A stretch of DNA of 64,000 bases. Origin: Karstenula rhodostoma CBS 690.94 (taxonomy: Eukaryota; Ascomycota; Dothideomycetes; Pleosporales; Didymosphaeriaceae). Position 1 is the stretch's first letter, and each line of letters begins with the position of its first letter. A program made the position numbers and the translations under genes. The notes under the pieces are model-generated. The model ran no database searches, was not told the origin of the DNA, and worked only from the letters and a program-made list of their open reading frames with translations. Below are positions 53,608 to 63,532 of this stretch, one piece after another. The stretch is from assembly GCA_010093485.1 (NCBI GenBank), contig MU001506.1, positions 186,001-250,000 of the forward strand, given 5' to 3'.

Positions 53608-55389
53608 TCAGTTTTTCGCCTGATACCATTGCAGCGCAATCTTTTCGGGCTCCCGCATCTCACTTAACAGTCTCTGTTCGATATCTTCCGACATTGTTTT
53701 CACCCTCCTACACGCCTCTTGCATAGTTTCACCCGCTTCGGGCACAGGCTCAACACGGTGGTCGCGGAATAAAGCCGCCAAGGCAGCGACGAGTTCTGCC
53801 TGTGAAAAGCGTTTTCCAGGGCATACAAGTCGACTGTAAGCCCATGGGTAGAATGTAGATGTAGTGTCCGGTGGAATTATCTCGTCTTCAAATTGATGCG
53901 CCGGGGTGATAAAGCGCTTTGGGTTCCATTCCAAACTGTCAGATCCCCAGTGCCGTGGCATTGTTGACAAGGAAGGCAAATTGATCTCGACAGTAGTATG
54001 TGCAGGAATGAGATATGTTGCTCCTCTATGGGTAATGATTCTCGGCTCTGCTCCTGTATTCTTCACAAGCTGGTTGATTGGGTGCGAGAGACGCAGCGTC
54101 TCATACATTACTGCCCAACAGCGTTTGAGCTTCATACACGTTGTATAGTCCCAGTTGGTCACGTCTTCTGTTGCCGTGTAATGCCGTATCTCCGCAGATA
54201 TCCAATCTTGGATGCTGGGGTGGGCCGCTAGTTCGGCCAGGATGTAGGCCAACGTCAGAGCCGTGGTGTCGTTACCAGCGAATGCAAACACGAAAAGGTC
54301 GCTGATGATCTCGTCCTTCGTTAGTATTGCTTTACTGTTGGTGGAGCTCTCTGTGCTAAGACTTCCAGAACGCTCATCTTCGCATGCACGAACGAGATTC
54401 GTAACTAAGTTCGCTGAGCCGGCCTTGCCTTGCGCGATCGATAGCCTTTCTTCGTTTATCAAATCAGTAACGTACTTCCGGAAGTTTGCAACTGCGTATC
54501 CCGCTTTTTGCCAACCTTTGGGGAGCCACCAGCTGTCGCGCAGCTTGCGCTCGCCAAAGACCATGATTGGGACGATCATGTGCAGGATGGTTGCAATGCT
54601 GTCGCGGTAACCGAACGCCCCGTCCTTGGTTTCAGAACTAGTAGCCTCTTCTCGTAGTTTGCTCTCTTGGCGTCCCTCAAATGGATATGAACGATCGAAG
54701 AGGGCGGCAGCGAGGACATTGAGAGAGAATATTTGTGTATCCTGAGCCAAAGTTCGGATCGGTTTCTTCGCTCTTTCCATCCAATACACGAGCATTTGAC
54801 TAGCCTCCTTCAGTGACTCGCCCCAAACGAGCTCCGCATTCTTCTCGGTAAACGTGACAGCGGCTACCTTGCGATGTCTCATCCAGTCCTTCCCCTCAGT
54901 TGTCGCAAGGTTTTTGCCGTATATATTCAGCACAGCGAAAGCCTCCAGATCGCGACCAAAGTCATCTTTGCGTTTCAAGATGTCGTCAGCGACTTCAAAA
55001 TTGCCGATCTTTACAAAGTTCCCTCCGGGTGTGCAGATCGTGAACAGCTCTCCATGCTCCTCGTGCGTGCGGTACCGTTCCCGACACTCCCAGCCACGCC
55101 GATACTTTTGGATGAAAGACGCAGTGAAGGGGAGATAGGTCGCGACGTGTATTACAAGCGGGGAAAATATCATCCAAAGTGGGCCGCCAGGCGTGATGAA
55201 GCGGACAGTAATAGGCAGGCCAATTGAGCGCGCTCGAGCATGGTTGCGGCCTAGACAGTACAGTGTCCAGAGCACGAGCGCCAGAGGAAGGGTAGTCAAC
55301 GCCCCAAAGACACGAAGAAGAGAAGACATAAGGGAAAAGGACGCGAAGAAGAATAGTAGGCGCAATGGAACCTGAGCATCAGAAGGCAA
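53608..55389 (-). CDS. Cytochrome P450 (single exon) with unusual heme loop
   Basis: One exon, 593 residues. Two N-terminal hydrophobic segments (about 8-45 and 70-92) anchor it in the ER. Motifs: WMRHRKVAAVTFTEKN (C-helix, Trp169, Arg171), I-helix FAGNDTT (370-376), ExxR ETLR (430-433), WNPKRF (488-493) and the heme loop YPWAYSRLVCPGKRF with Cys523. The segment before the Cys normally reads FxxGxRxC; here the Gly is Ser519 and the conserved Arg two before the Cys is Leu521. The overall layout is like fungal monooxygenases of the CYP3/CYP5-like branch; the substrate is unknown. A single-exon gene among intron-bearing neighbours could reflect intron loss or transfer, but there is no clear base-composition change. 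Confidence 0.85.
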   Translation of the reverse strand: MPSDAQVPLRLLFFFASFSLMSSLLRVFGALTTLPLALVLWTLYCLGRNHARARSIGLPITVRFITPGGPLWMIFSPLVIHVATYLPFTASFIQKYRRGWECRERYRTHEEHGELFTICTPGGNFVKIGNFEVADDILKRKDDFGRDLEAFAVLNIYGKNLATTEGKDWMRHRKVAAVTFTEKNAELVWGESLKEASQMLVYWMERAKKPIRTLAQDTQIFSLNVLAAALFDRSYPFEGRQESKLREEATSSETKDGAFGYRDSIATILHMIVPIMVFGERKLRDSWWLPKGWQKAGYAVANFRKYVTDLINEERLSIAQGKAGSANLVTNLVRACEDERSGSLSTESSTNSKAILTKDEIISDLFVFAFAGNDTTALTLAYILAELAAHPSIQDWISAEIRHYTATEDVTNWDYTTCMKLKRCWAVMYETLRLSHPINQLVKNTGAEPRIITHRGATYLIPAHTTVEINLPSLSTMPRHWGSDSLEWNPKRFITPAHQFEDEIIPPDTTSTFYPWAYSRLVCPGKRFSQAELVAALAALFRDHRVEPVPEAGETMQEACRRVKTMSEDIEQRLLSEMREPEKIALQWYQAKN

Positions 55390-56216
55390 TCACAAAAGAT
55401 AGGCGATAACCGTGCAAGCCGCGTCGCGCGACATGATGGGGGCTGGAATTTTCGCACCAGAAGCTAGCGGTGAGCTAGCGTCTTCGCGCGGTTGTGATTG
55501 GCCGTGCTGCCACGCAAACGGCTCTAGTTGAGTCAGTAGGATCGGAAAGATATATGTATGTGGAAAGAGGGCGATGGCAATGCTTACGAATTGAAGAGAA
55601 TTTGGTAGTTTGCCATGACAAAGAGATGAGTGGGGCTGGCGAGCTAGCCTAGTCAGGTAGTCCCTACCTGGGCGCTTTTCGAGCTCTGAACCGTCCCTTG
55701 TTAGGTCAATTAATCGTCAACATCACTGCATCTCAGAAACTCATAATTCCAGGCTTGAGGCAATACAGATTCAACAGCGACTAAATATAAGGGATACAGC
55801 TACACGCTATCCCTTATACGGCCCCGAACGCACACCACTCTCTATTGGAACGGCCAAGATCGATAGCCAATTCGAAGAGTCACATATAACCAAATGCAGT
55901 ATTGTATGTCCTCGATCCGCCACAACACCGCTTGCTCCAACCGCTTTCTTGATATATCCAAACTAACACTTATGCCGCCTCTATCTGGGCATACGACATA
56001 TCCAGGATACCGCCTTCGTGTGTAAAAAACCAAATGAAGACCATTTGCCAGCGGATCACCAGTCGGCGAAGTTTTGGGCGATCACGATTCGTCTTTAGCA
56101 TCAGGCCTGAGAAGCCCTTAAGCATGGACGCCTGCATACGTCAGCATATTCTGCTGTGAAGAAAAGGTTATGTGGGCATTTGGCCTGTCACAATGCTCAC
56201 CTCAATCGCTCATCTG
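55390..56216. other. Intergenic region between minus-strand genes
   Basis: Promoter of the P450 and 3' flank of the 1172-residue gene. ATATATGTATG near 55550 and AAATATAAGG near 55783 are AT-rich spots; no ORF is supported. Confidence 0.5.
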
Positions 56217-59200
56217 TCAGCCCGCATGAGGCCTACGAGGATTCGAGTTATCGTCGTGGAATCCGCTTCTCATATCTAGCCCAAACCCATCTTGCCACTC
56301 ATGCTGTTGCTGCCCCATCCAGAGAAATGCCGGATCCATGGAGTGTGATTTATTTTGATACCCTTGGGAGAATTCATACTGATGCGGGCGAACTATTTCC
56401 GAGTATCCAGTAGCTTGATTAGTAGCGTGGGGAACGAATGAATTTTCGTTCGTCGGAGCCAGAGGTTGATCAAAGGGAGAGAAGTCATCGAGGACATCCT
56501 CATGGTAGGCTGACTCTTCCATCCCAGCTCCTTCCGCCTCTTCGATCTGCGGAAAGGTAACCATCGCCGGCGTCTTAGCCCTACCGCGACCCTGCGTGGC
56601 CTTAGTAGTGGGAACGACTCCACTCTTCCGGGCCTGTTGTGACTGGGGCTGTAGGATCTTGCAAGAAGCAGCGTTTTTAGCATCGGCAATCGAGAGTGCT
56701 GGCCTCTTTGTGGGTCGCTCTGAGATATCGACATGATCGTAACTACGCTTTCCTAGGCTGCTTCCCGGTAGATTTTGCAGCTGTTCGAGAAGGGGCTCGG
56801 TATTCGTCATCGGTGAATAGACACCATTCCACCCCCCTGCGTGTTTCTTGAGCGCCCGGTCGTTAGAATTACCTCCAATCTCGCTGTTATGGTGCTCATA
56901 GTTGCCACGTTTCGTACCACGAACCTCGTCATCTCCTGGTAGAAAGGCTTGCAAAGGCGGTGGCGGCTGGATCGCACGGCCGTCAGGAGCCGCTAGAGAG
57001 TAGCCAGAGTGCAGTGCTGCAAGGCTCGGAAGTGACTGTGATTGGTTCGAAGGCTGTGTCTCCCATGGAAAGGAACTAGCTGGTCGCAAACCCAGGAGGC
57101 TGTCTTGAGATATGAAGGCAGAGTGAGACGATTCCGAAGATTCCACGCCAGACATTTCTGTAGAATGAACCATATCAACTACGCCAAGGGGTTCCTTGGT
57201 GGGCATGCCGGTCAAACGATCGGGGTTTACGAACCCGTTTCGACCAAAGGATTGCGAGCTAGACAAGCCGGGGTTGTGTGAAGCAACTGCTGTGTGATCT
57301 TCCAGGGTTTCCTTGTCTTCCGAAGCTTTTTTCTCCTCTGCTACTGCGCGGTTGTATGCTGTCCAAAAAGTGCCATCATCGTGGGCCGCAATCGCCGCAG
57401 CACGTTCCAGCTTGGATTTGAAGACATCGACAGGAAGGTCACGGCGGTCCATCTCTTCCAATAAAGCGCCCTTTGTTTTACGTTCATAGCGTTTAAGTGC
57501 GGGTGATCCGTTCATCTTCGTTTGTGGTATCCAGATGCCCCATTTTCTTGTTCCAGGGCCAGGCAGGCCCTCCGTGGCTGGAGTGGATTTTAGCGACGAC
57601 TGCATTGCTGGTGCTTGCATCCTCGAGACGGTAGCTTCAGTACTACCATGTTCCTTGGGCAATTTTCCATGTTGCTGGAAGTATTGGAGGTCTTTGACGA
57701 AATTTGTCCCCAATTCTATGGCGGTGTTGACGCTTTCTTTGGTCGCCGTCGTCTCTTTACACTTCTGTATCGCTATGTTTCGGCGTCGGAGGTCAAATTC
57801 AGCGATCCTGTCTTCTAAACGCTGATTCAGGACATTGTCGTCGAACCTGATCGTTGATAGGTCGCCTCCTTTGTTCTTGCACTCTGCACGTTTCATGTCC
57901 AACTCTTCCTGCATCTCGTCCGTAATCCAATCCTTCAACGATCGTTCGCTCCACGCGAAATCATTCAACATTGCGTCTCGTCCTTGGACATGCATGATGG
58001 TTTTAGGAGTCGATGTTGAATCCGTCTTCTTCTTGCGTTTCGTCTTGCCCTTCCCAGTCCCTTCGGTCTGCATCAAGTTCTCCCCATGCCAATCTCGTAC
58101 ATTGCGTGGTGCGTAAATGCCCGCTATAGCTTCGTTCATTTGGCGGTCAAGCTCCGCGTCATCACTCTCGTCCCACCATTCGTTAAGCGTAGCCTCGGTT
58201 ATCGATGAGTCCGCAAGTTGAACCTTGAAACGAGTGGGAAACTCGCGTAGCGTGTTGCGCACCTCATCCCAGTATTTCAAAAATCCTGAGCGTTCCAGCG
58301 GTTGTTTGACAAACATATCATTGGGCACTTCCAGCCTGAGAAAGAAGTCCGCTTTCGGTAGCCACATAGGCATGCTCCTCAGACGCTTTCTTAACGTAAC
58401 CAAGCTCTCAGCAAAGACAGCAGCATCGCCTAAAGGTCCATTGGGTGGACTCATGTCCAATGTTATGTAGACACGTTCGCGAAGTCTGCGTCGTACTTCT
58501 TCGCCCTTTTTGGCGACCGTCATTGAGTCACGCCACTCGATCAATTTCGCGATTGCATTCTTTCGCAAAAATCCTTCTTTTAGATGCCAACCATCTTGAT
58601 TCCACATCTTCCTGGACTTATCACCGTTCACCTTCAGCTTCCTCTCACCAGCTACATGATACACCTTTGTGCCTTGGTTCGCTAGCTTTAGATAAGTCTC
58701 ATCAGCTGGGACTTCAGTTGACTGGAACATAATTCGATACACGTATGGCCCGTCTGAGTCTTCCCAGGATAAAGGATATGTATCGTTGGAGTCTGCGGTA
58801 GTTGTTGGTATGGGCTCTAGGACCTCTTCCACTCGAGGAGCTCGAAATGGCCCAGTTTCCTCAGAGATAGGTCCTTGGATGCCGTTATTTTCCAGAGACT
58901 TCTTTTTGATCATAGCGTCTTCTTCATCCGGGAGGTTGTCCAAGCCGGGACCGTTTACTCCCGATGACTCAACATACTTGCTCCAGGCGCTGTCTTTCTC
59001 CCTCTGTTGCAAGGAATAGAGGTCCAGGTGATCTTTAGACCCCTGCTCTGCACGTGATTTTCCTGCGGCTTTTTGTGGTTTACTTTTCTTCTTCTTCTTC
59101 TTGCCTGCGTTCGTTCGATTCTGCGGAAAAGAAGGTGGGTCAATACTGCCAGTTCGTGTCCCTTGACACTTTGACTGCTTCTTTCCCGTTCCTTCGGGTG

Positions 59201-59735
59201 CCGCAACTTGAGATTCTCTTTGGGTGATATCGTAGGGCATAAGATCATCGATGGTGAGTTCGTGAAGGGGCTCGTCGGACTCGTGCATCAACCCGACCTC
59301 AGATGAGCTAGTGCCCGTGGTCACGAACGCTGCCATCATGTCATCTGCGATATCGTCGTTCCTAAAACCATCTTGCAGCCCGAATTCAACACTCTCCGCG
59401 TTTTCTGGGCTTTTGTGGTAGCCAGCGTGACCATAGCCATCTTTATCGATTCCAGCCGCCGTGTGGTCCTGCGTCTGTTCATTGCCAGACTCGGTGTCGG
59501 AGGTATTTTCGCCCGATACACCGAGAATGATTGGTTGTTGCCCGTAATAAGTCTTGTAGTTGAAGGGATCGTATTCACCTTGCTGCAAGGAGTTTCGAGG
59601 CTCCGGCTCGTCCTCATGGGAGGCCTCTGCGTTGGAGTCGTAAGCATGGACGGGAAAATCTGCAATAGCATCTTCAGCAGTCTTTTGTGACTGGGTATCG
59701 AACGACCTTATTGGGTTGAACGGATACGGTGCCAT
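56217..59735 (-). CDS. Unrecognised large protein (1172 aa), single exon
   Basis: One uninterrupted frame of 1172 residues. The N-terminal 300 are acidic/disordered with a lysine block near residue 215 (GKKKKKKSKPQKAAGKSR). A more ordered region follows at about 330-560 (VYRIMFQSTEVPADETYLKL, VYHVAGERKLKVNGDKSRKMW, WLPKADFFLRLEVPNDMFV, FLKYWDEVRNTLREFPTRFKV), then a second basic patch (KGKTKRKKKTD) near 567 and a helical, charged region to about 690. Around 750-790, KTKGALLEEMDRRDLPVDVFKSKLERAAAIAA in two runs resembles a SAP-type helix-turn-helix. The last 350 residues are disordered. No catalytic signature is recognised. The basic patches and the SAP-like stretch suggest a nuclear, chromatin- or DNA-linked role, as inference only. 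Confidence 0.7.
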   Translation of the reverse strand: MAPYPFNPIRSFDTQSQKTAEDAIADFPVHAYDSNAEASHEDEPEPRNSLQQGEYDPFNYKTYYGQQPIILGVSGENTSDTESGNEQTQDHTAAGIDKDGYGHAGYHKSPENAESVEFGLQDGFRNDDIADDMMAAFVTTGTSSSEVGLMHESDEPLHELTIDDLMPYDITQRESQVAAPEGTGKKQSKCQGTRTGSIDPPSFPQNRTNAGKKKKKKSKPQKAAGKSRAEQGSKDHLDLYSLQQREKDSAWSKYVESSGVNGPGLDNLPDEEDAMIKKKSLENNGIQGPISEETGPFRAPRVEEVLEPIPTTTADSNDTYPLSWEDSDGPYVYRIMFQSTEVPADETYLKLANQGTKVYHVAGERKLKVNGDKSRKMWNQDGWHLKEGFLRKNAIAKLIEWRDSMTVAKKGEEVRRRLRERVYITLDMSPPNGPLGDAAVFAESLVTLRKRLRSMPMWLPKADFFLRLEVPNDMFVKQPLERSGFLKYWDEVRNTLREFPTRFKVQLADSSITEATLNEWWDESDDAELDRQMNEAIAGIYAPRNVRDWHGENLMQTEGTGKGKTKRKKKTDSTSTPKTIMHVQGRDAMLNDFAWSERSLKDWITDEMQEELDMKRAECKNKGGDLSTIRFDDNVLNQRLEDRIAEFDLRRRNIAIQKCKETTATKESVNTAIELGTNFVKDLQYFQQHGKLPKEHGSTEATVSRMQAPAMQSSLKSTPATEGLPGPGTRKWGIWIPQTKMNGSPALKRYERKTKGALLEEMDRRDLPVDVFKSKLERAAAIAAHDDGTFWTAYNRAVAEEKKASEDKETLEDHTAVASHNPGLSSSQSFGRNGFVNPDRLTGMPTKEPLGVVDMVHSTEMSGVESSESSHSAFISQDSLLGLRPASSFPWETQPSNQSQSLPSLAALHSGYSLAAPDGRAIQPPPPLQAFLPGDDEVRGTKRGNYEHHNSEIGGNSNDRALKKHAGGWNGVYSPMTNTEPLLEQLQNLPGSSLGKRSYDHVDISERPTKRPALSIADAKNAASCKILQPQSQQARKSGVVPTTKATQGRGRAKTPAMVTFPQIEEAEGAGMEESAYHEDVLDDFSPFDQPLAPTNENSFVPHATNQATGYSEIVRPHQYEFSQGYQNKSHSMDPAFLWMGQQQHEWQDGFGLDMRSGFHDDNSNPRRPHAG

Positions 59736-60813
59736 ATTGCAGGCTTCGGGTCGTTGAACGCGCCGCTATACCCAGCTGCGAGCGCGTGGAGCACTGGTAC
59801 TTTAACGTCAGCAAGTATTTTCAGTGTTCCATGTAGGTATAATGTACATGAGCTCTTAATATCTTGCACGTGTGTGGAAGGAGCGAGTGCAGGGGGTCAA
59901 AAGAGCGTCGTGTGGACATTCGTGTGTGCTTTGGGTCTCAGACGCTGGGTTGCGCGAGGATAACGGTGGTCGAAATGCACGTGGTTCAAAGAGAGCGTGG
60001 TATCTGGAGCTTGCAGAGTGTGCTTGGGTGATCCAAGAAGCAGCTGCAAAGAGTGGGTCCGGCAATGTAGTTCGCGGTGAAAGTGAACTTGGCAAACGAA
60101 CCAACCCCATGACCTGCGCTCGCGCTCGAGCCATATCCTTATGCAGCGAAGATATATTCTAGCCTCCAATAGATCGCAGCCTTGCAGGAAAGCTGGCGCT
60201 GCACAAGATCAGCGTGATCGTTGAGGCATCATCATAAACATTTTCAACTTGTAGCAAGCGAAGAATCTACAATGGCCGGGTAACATGGAAACCGGGCGCA
60301 AAGCCTGCCCCACCATAAAATCTATTCGGTGTTTTAATCCAAATTGACATGTTTCACTTGCGTTCATTTGAAGTCTCGTTGATATAATTACATGATTGCG
60401 CTATTCACTCCCGATGTACCCAAATAATACGGTCCTATGCTCGAATACGATGAACAACATCCCAAAATTGATTTCTTCACGTGAGGCTTGATAATCATGA
60501 AACTTGTACCAGCATGTAGACGATTCGAGCGCGCAGAAAGCACCTTCGAATCACCCGCACCTAGTCAGTGCCACGAAAACTCATTATCATGTTCGATTGT
60601 TATGTAAAAATGAGACAAACAGCTACATTAGCGGTGGAATGTCCCAAGGGAGTCCCAATGGTAATTGCAGCGCCAGATCAGAACGATGTGGCGGTGCTGT
60701 GCCCCAACCCCGAGCCGCTACCTCTCCGTACCATATCCCGCCAGAAAACAACAAAAAGAATATACCCAGAAGTGTTGTTCTCCGGTAAGAACAACTGAAG
60801 TTGCACATACCTC
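59736..60813. other. Intergenic region, no gene supported
   Basis: Over 1 kb upstream of the 1172-residue gene. Several frames of 70-100 codons overlap each other on both strands without domain support. Nothing else is seen. Confidence 0.5.
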
Positions 60814-62472
60814 TTACATCTGGTTTGAGGGACCCAGATCGGCAAGACCAGGGTTGGCGAACAGAGACCGATCCATGGACGCGATGAAGCCAATCCTCTC
60901 CTGCGGCATTAGAGCCTCTGCATTTGGGCCCGTCTGCTCAAACTCCAGGTCCCCGAAATCCTCATCGGGAAACGCGACACAATTGGCATAGAAGTTGCGA
61001 GCAAGTTGCTCGGGGATCCAGGGCAGATAGGTTGTGACGACCTCAGCCTCATGATGCGGGTCGAGAGAGCCATATGTGGTCTTGTTCTGCTTCTTCTTCG
61101 GCCTTATGCTGGAGAATGGCTTCTGGTCTCCTGCCATAAGATGGCCCCACTGGCGGAAGAACTCGACTGAATGGACAAAGTTGAGTGCAAAGGCAAGCTC
61201 CTCGGGGACACCATCCTGAGTGTTGGTTGTAACGTTTGTGGCCAATATGGATTTATCCTCGATTTCAACGCTGAAATGGAAGGAGTAGTTCTCCATCAGT
61301 TGATAGAGCGCTTCCATGTACGCGCGGAACCGGCCCGCCCGCGTATGGGTGCTCGCCGGAATAGTGGTCTTGATCACTATGAAGCTGTCGGGCATGAACT
61401 GCTTGAGCCATTTGCCTATACCCTTGAGTGTATCAGTGTAGAGGGAAAGCTCATTCCGCGCCATCGAAGGCACGCCCTCATTGAGGATAACAAGACGCTC
61501 GGCTTTGCGCAGTTGATTGTCTTTCGTCTTGATGCCGAAGGTTTCGCGCCATGCTTTCAGCTTTTGGAGTGCGGTCATGCGATTGTTTGCGGGGACAATC
61601 TCTGCATAGTGCTGCTCGGGGAGGATGGTGTCCGCTTCAAACACTACACGAGACTTGAATCGGCCGTGTCCAGGCTCGTTGACGAAGATCGGTTTGTGTG
61701 AGAAAGGTGTGAAGCTCGGAGGTTCGGACACGACGTGTGCGAGGGCAGAAGGATTGCTTGAATTATCATCCTGTTGGGAGATGTCCGTGTGGTTTGCTGA
61801 AGAGTCTATCTCTGCCTTGATGGCGATCTTGCGATCATCTTCTGGCTCCTGCATCTTCGTCGTGGGCTTGTTCGCAAGCGGCGATTGAACACCCTTGCTC
61901 AGGCGCGAGGCTCCGGTTAAGTGCGGGATCTCGCTTCCGCTCTTAGATCCCGCAGGTCCACGTACTGTAGGTATTAGGTTCAGAGCCTTCTTACTGTCAT
62001 TGCTGGCAGCATTCCTCATAGCCGCTTTGGGGCACCATGCACTAGTCGGCTTGTATGAATGCACGGAATTGGGAGGCGCACCGACTGGGCTGGTTGCCGC
62101 GATCGGGCTGGCCTCTACATCCTCCTCACTCTCGTCCTTGTTCTCGTGGTCATCCTCGTCGTCTTCTCGGCTATCCTCGCCTTCTTCTGCATCCGCATTT
62201 TCTTTTCCTTCATCTTCTTTATCCTTCCTATTGAAAGTGGCCCAGAACTCGTCTGTCGCATCCGCAGGTAGAATGGGTGTGCCAATGGTCGCGTTCTCGC
62301 GGCGCAGGGCGGGAGTTGCGGCGTTCGGGTAGATTCGCGGATCTATGAGATGCTCATTAGTATGGGCGTCACCCTCGACTGTAATGTGTAATATACTTGT
62401 TTCGAGGTCTTCGCGGCGGCGCTTCGCATCAGGACCTTCCGGTGACCTCGCGGCACCATTTTCGGGCGCCAT
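60814..62472 (-). CDS. Unrecognised protein (552 aa), single exon
   Basis: One exon of 552 residues. The first 270 residues are disordered, with KRRRED near the start and a long acidic run (EEGEDSREDDEDDHENKDESEEDVE, in parts) near 95-120. The second half looks folded: FVNEPGHGRFKSRVVFEADTI, HYAEIVPANNRMTALQKLKAWRETFG, YTDTLKGIGKWLKQFMPDSFIVIKTTIP, FRAYMEALYQLMENYSFHFSVEIE, ELAFALNFVHSVEFFRQWGHL. No known family comes to mind. The last residues are rich in Asp/Pro/Met. The strand is shared with the 1172-residue gene; a joint function is not shown. Confidence 0.7.
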   Translation of the reverse strand: MAPENGAARSPEGPDAKRRREDLETSILHITVEGDAHTNEHLIDPRIYPNAATPALRRENATIGTPILPADATDEFWATFNRKDKEDEGKENADAEEGEDSREDDEDDHENKDESEEDVEASPIAATSPVGAPPNSVHSYKPTSAWCPKAAMRNAASNDSKKALNLIPTVRGPAGSKSGSEIPHLTGASRLSKGVQSPLANKPTTKMQEPEDDRKIAIKAEIDSSANHTDISQQDDNSSNPSALAHVVSEPPSFTPFSHKPIFVNEPGHGRFKSRVVFEADTILPEQHYAEIVPANNRMTALQKLKAWRETFGIKTKDNQLRKAERLVILNEGVPSMARNELSLYTDTLKGIGKWLKQFMPDSFIVIKTTIPASTHTRAGRFRAYMEALYQLMENYSFHFSVEIEDKSILATNVTTNTQDGVPEELAFALNFVHSVEFFRQWGHLMAGDQKPFSSIRPKKKQNKTTYGSLDPHHEAEVVTTYLPWIPEQLARNFYANCVAFPDEDFGDLEFEQTGPNAEALMPQERIGFIASMDRSLFANPGLADLGPSNQM

Positions 62473-63532
62473 GGGCTGATACGTCGAGTGGATATCTTCA
62501 GACTGCGAGTATATTGGCTATCGGGATTGAGTTGAACGTTCGAGCAGCTTGACACGGGTTAAAGGTCCTTGGGCCACGGGTGTTTATATACAAGCGTCGT
62601 GCGCGCTAGTGTTATGGTTGACTATACACAGGACGCACCCACTCATGGCGCCTGCCTAAAGCGCGACTTTAACTGCACAGGCCCTTGTAAACATTCACTG
62701 CCTATTTAATCGTGTGGCCAAACTTGTAAGATCCATCACAGCCATCACAGAGCCTCAAATACCAGAGCTGCAGCAACGTATCGACCACAGTCGTTCCACA
62801 CGGGCGTAAGGAACAACATTTATTTGAGCTAAATGCGCTAAAACGTATAAAATGTTGAAAACTGCGATTCAGTCTTTTAGAAAGCTCTAGACTAAGCTAA
62901 CTGTTCATGACACGTTATATTTTACGACCATTACCTGTTGTCTCATGTGGCTTCAATATGTGCACTGTGATGTTAAGAAGTTGTACCAAAGTCTGATCGG
63001 ATTTACCAAATTTCAGCTGGACCTAAAGAAAGGAAAATTTGCGAAAAAACAGGTAAGATTCAGAGCGACTTTCATCGCGGTCGGAATGCAAAGGCTGGGG
63101 TCTGCCCACACTGTCTTTGTCCACCATGTTTGCTTCTGTATTCCTCGAGATTGAGGCACATTGCCACAGTGACTTGCTAGTAGTGATATTACAGTCTTGC
63201 CCTGTGGTTCATAATTAATCTTGCCCCGTTGATATGAAGGCGTCATGTCGTAGGGCCAAGTCGGTTATGGATGTTAGTGAATGCTCAAGCACCTGCATGG
63301 CAATTAATGCCTGCATGCTCAGATGATATCGTGCATGCTCCCACATGGAACACGAAGATACGAACAACTTGATATTGTTTGCGCTACGATGAAAGGTGAA
63401 TCCTCTGCTCTTACACTTGCCTGGAAGTGTCCACTTATCAACGCAAACGCTCGATTAATTGTTATCTAACACAAGCTCATACAGTTCCCAGGTTCATATA
63501 CCAGGCTGAACTACTGTGCTTTCTCTTGAACT
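62473..63532. other. Intergenic region, no gene seen
   Basis: The left 200 bases are the promoter of the 552-residue gene (a TTTATATA run near 62581-62588, i.e. TATATAAA on the minus strand about 110 bases upstream, is a fair TATA candidate). The remainder is AT-rich with only short unsupported ORFs. Confidence 0.5.

Noticed and set aside
59736..60170. Overlapping 70-95-codon ORFs upstream of the 1172-residue gene
   Set aside because: Several overlap on both strands with no domain; most likely chance frames in promoter DNA.
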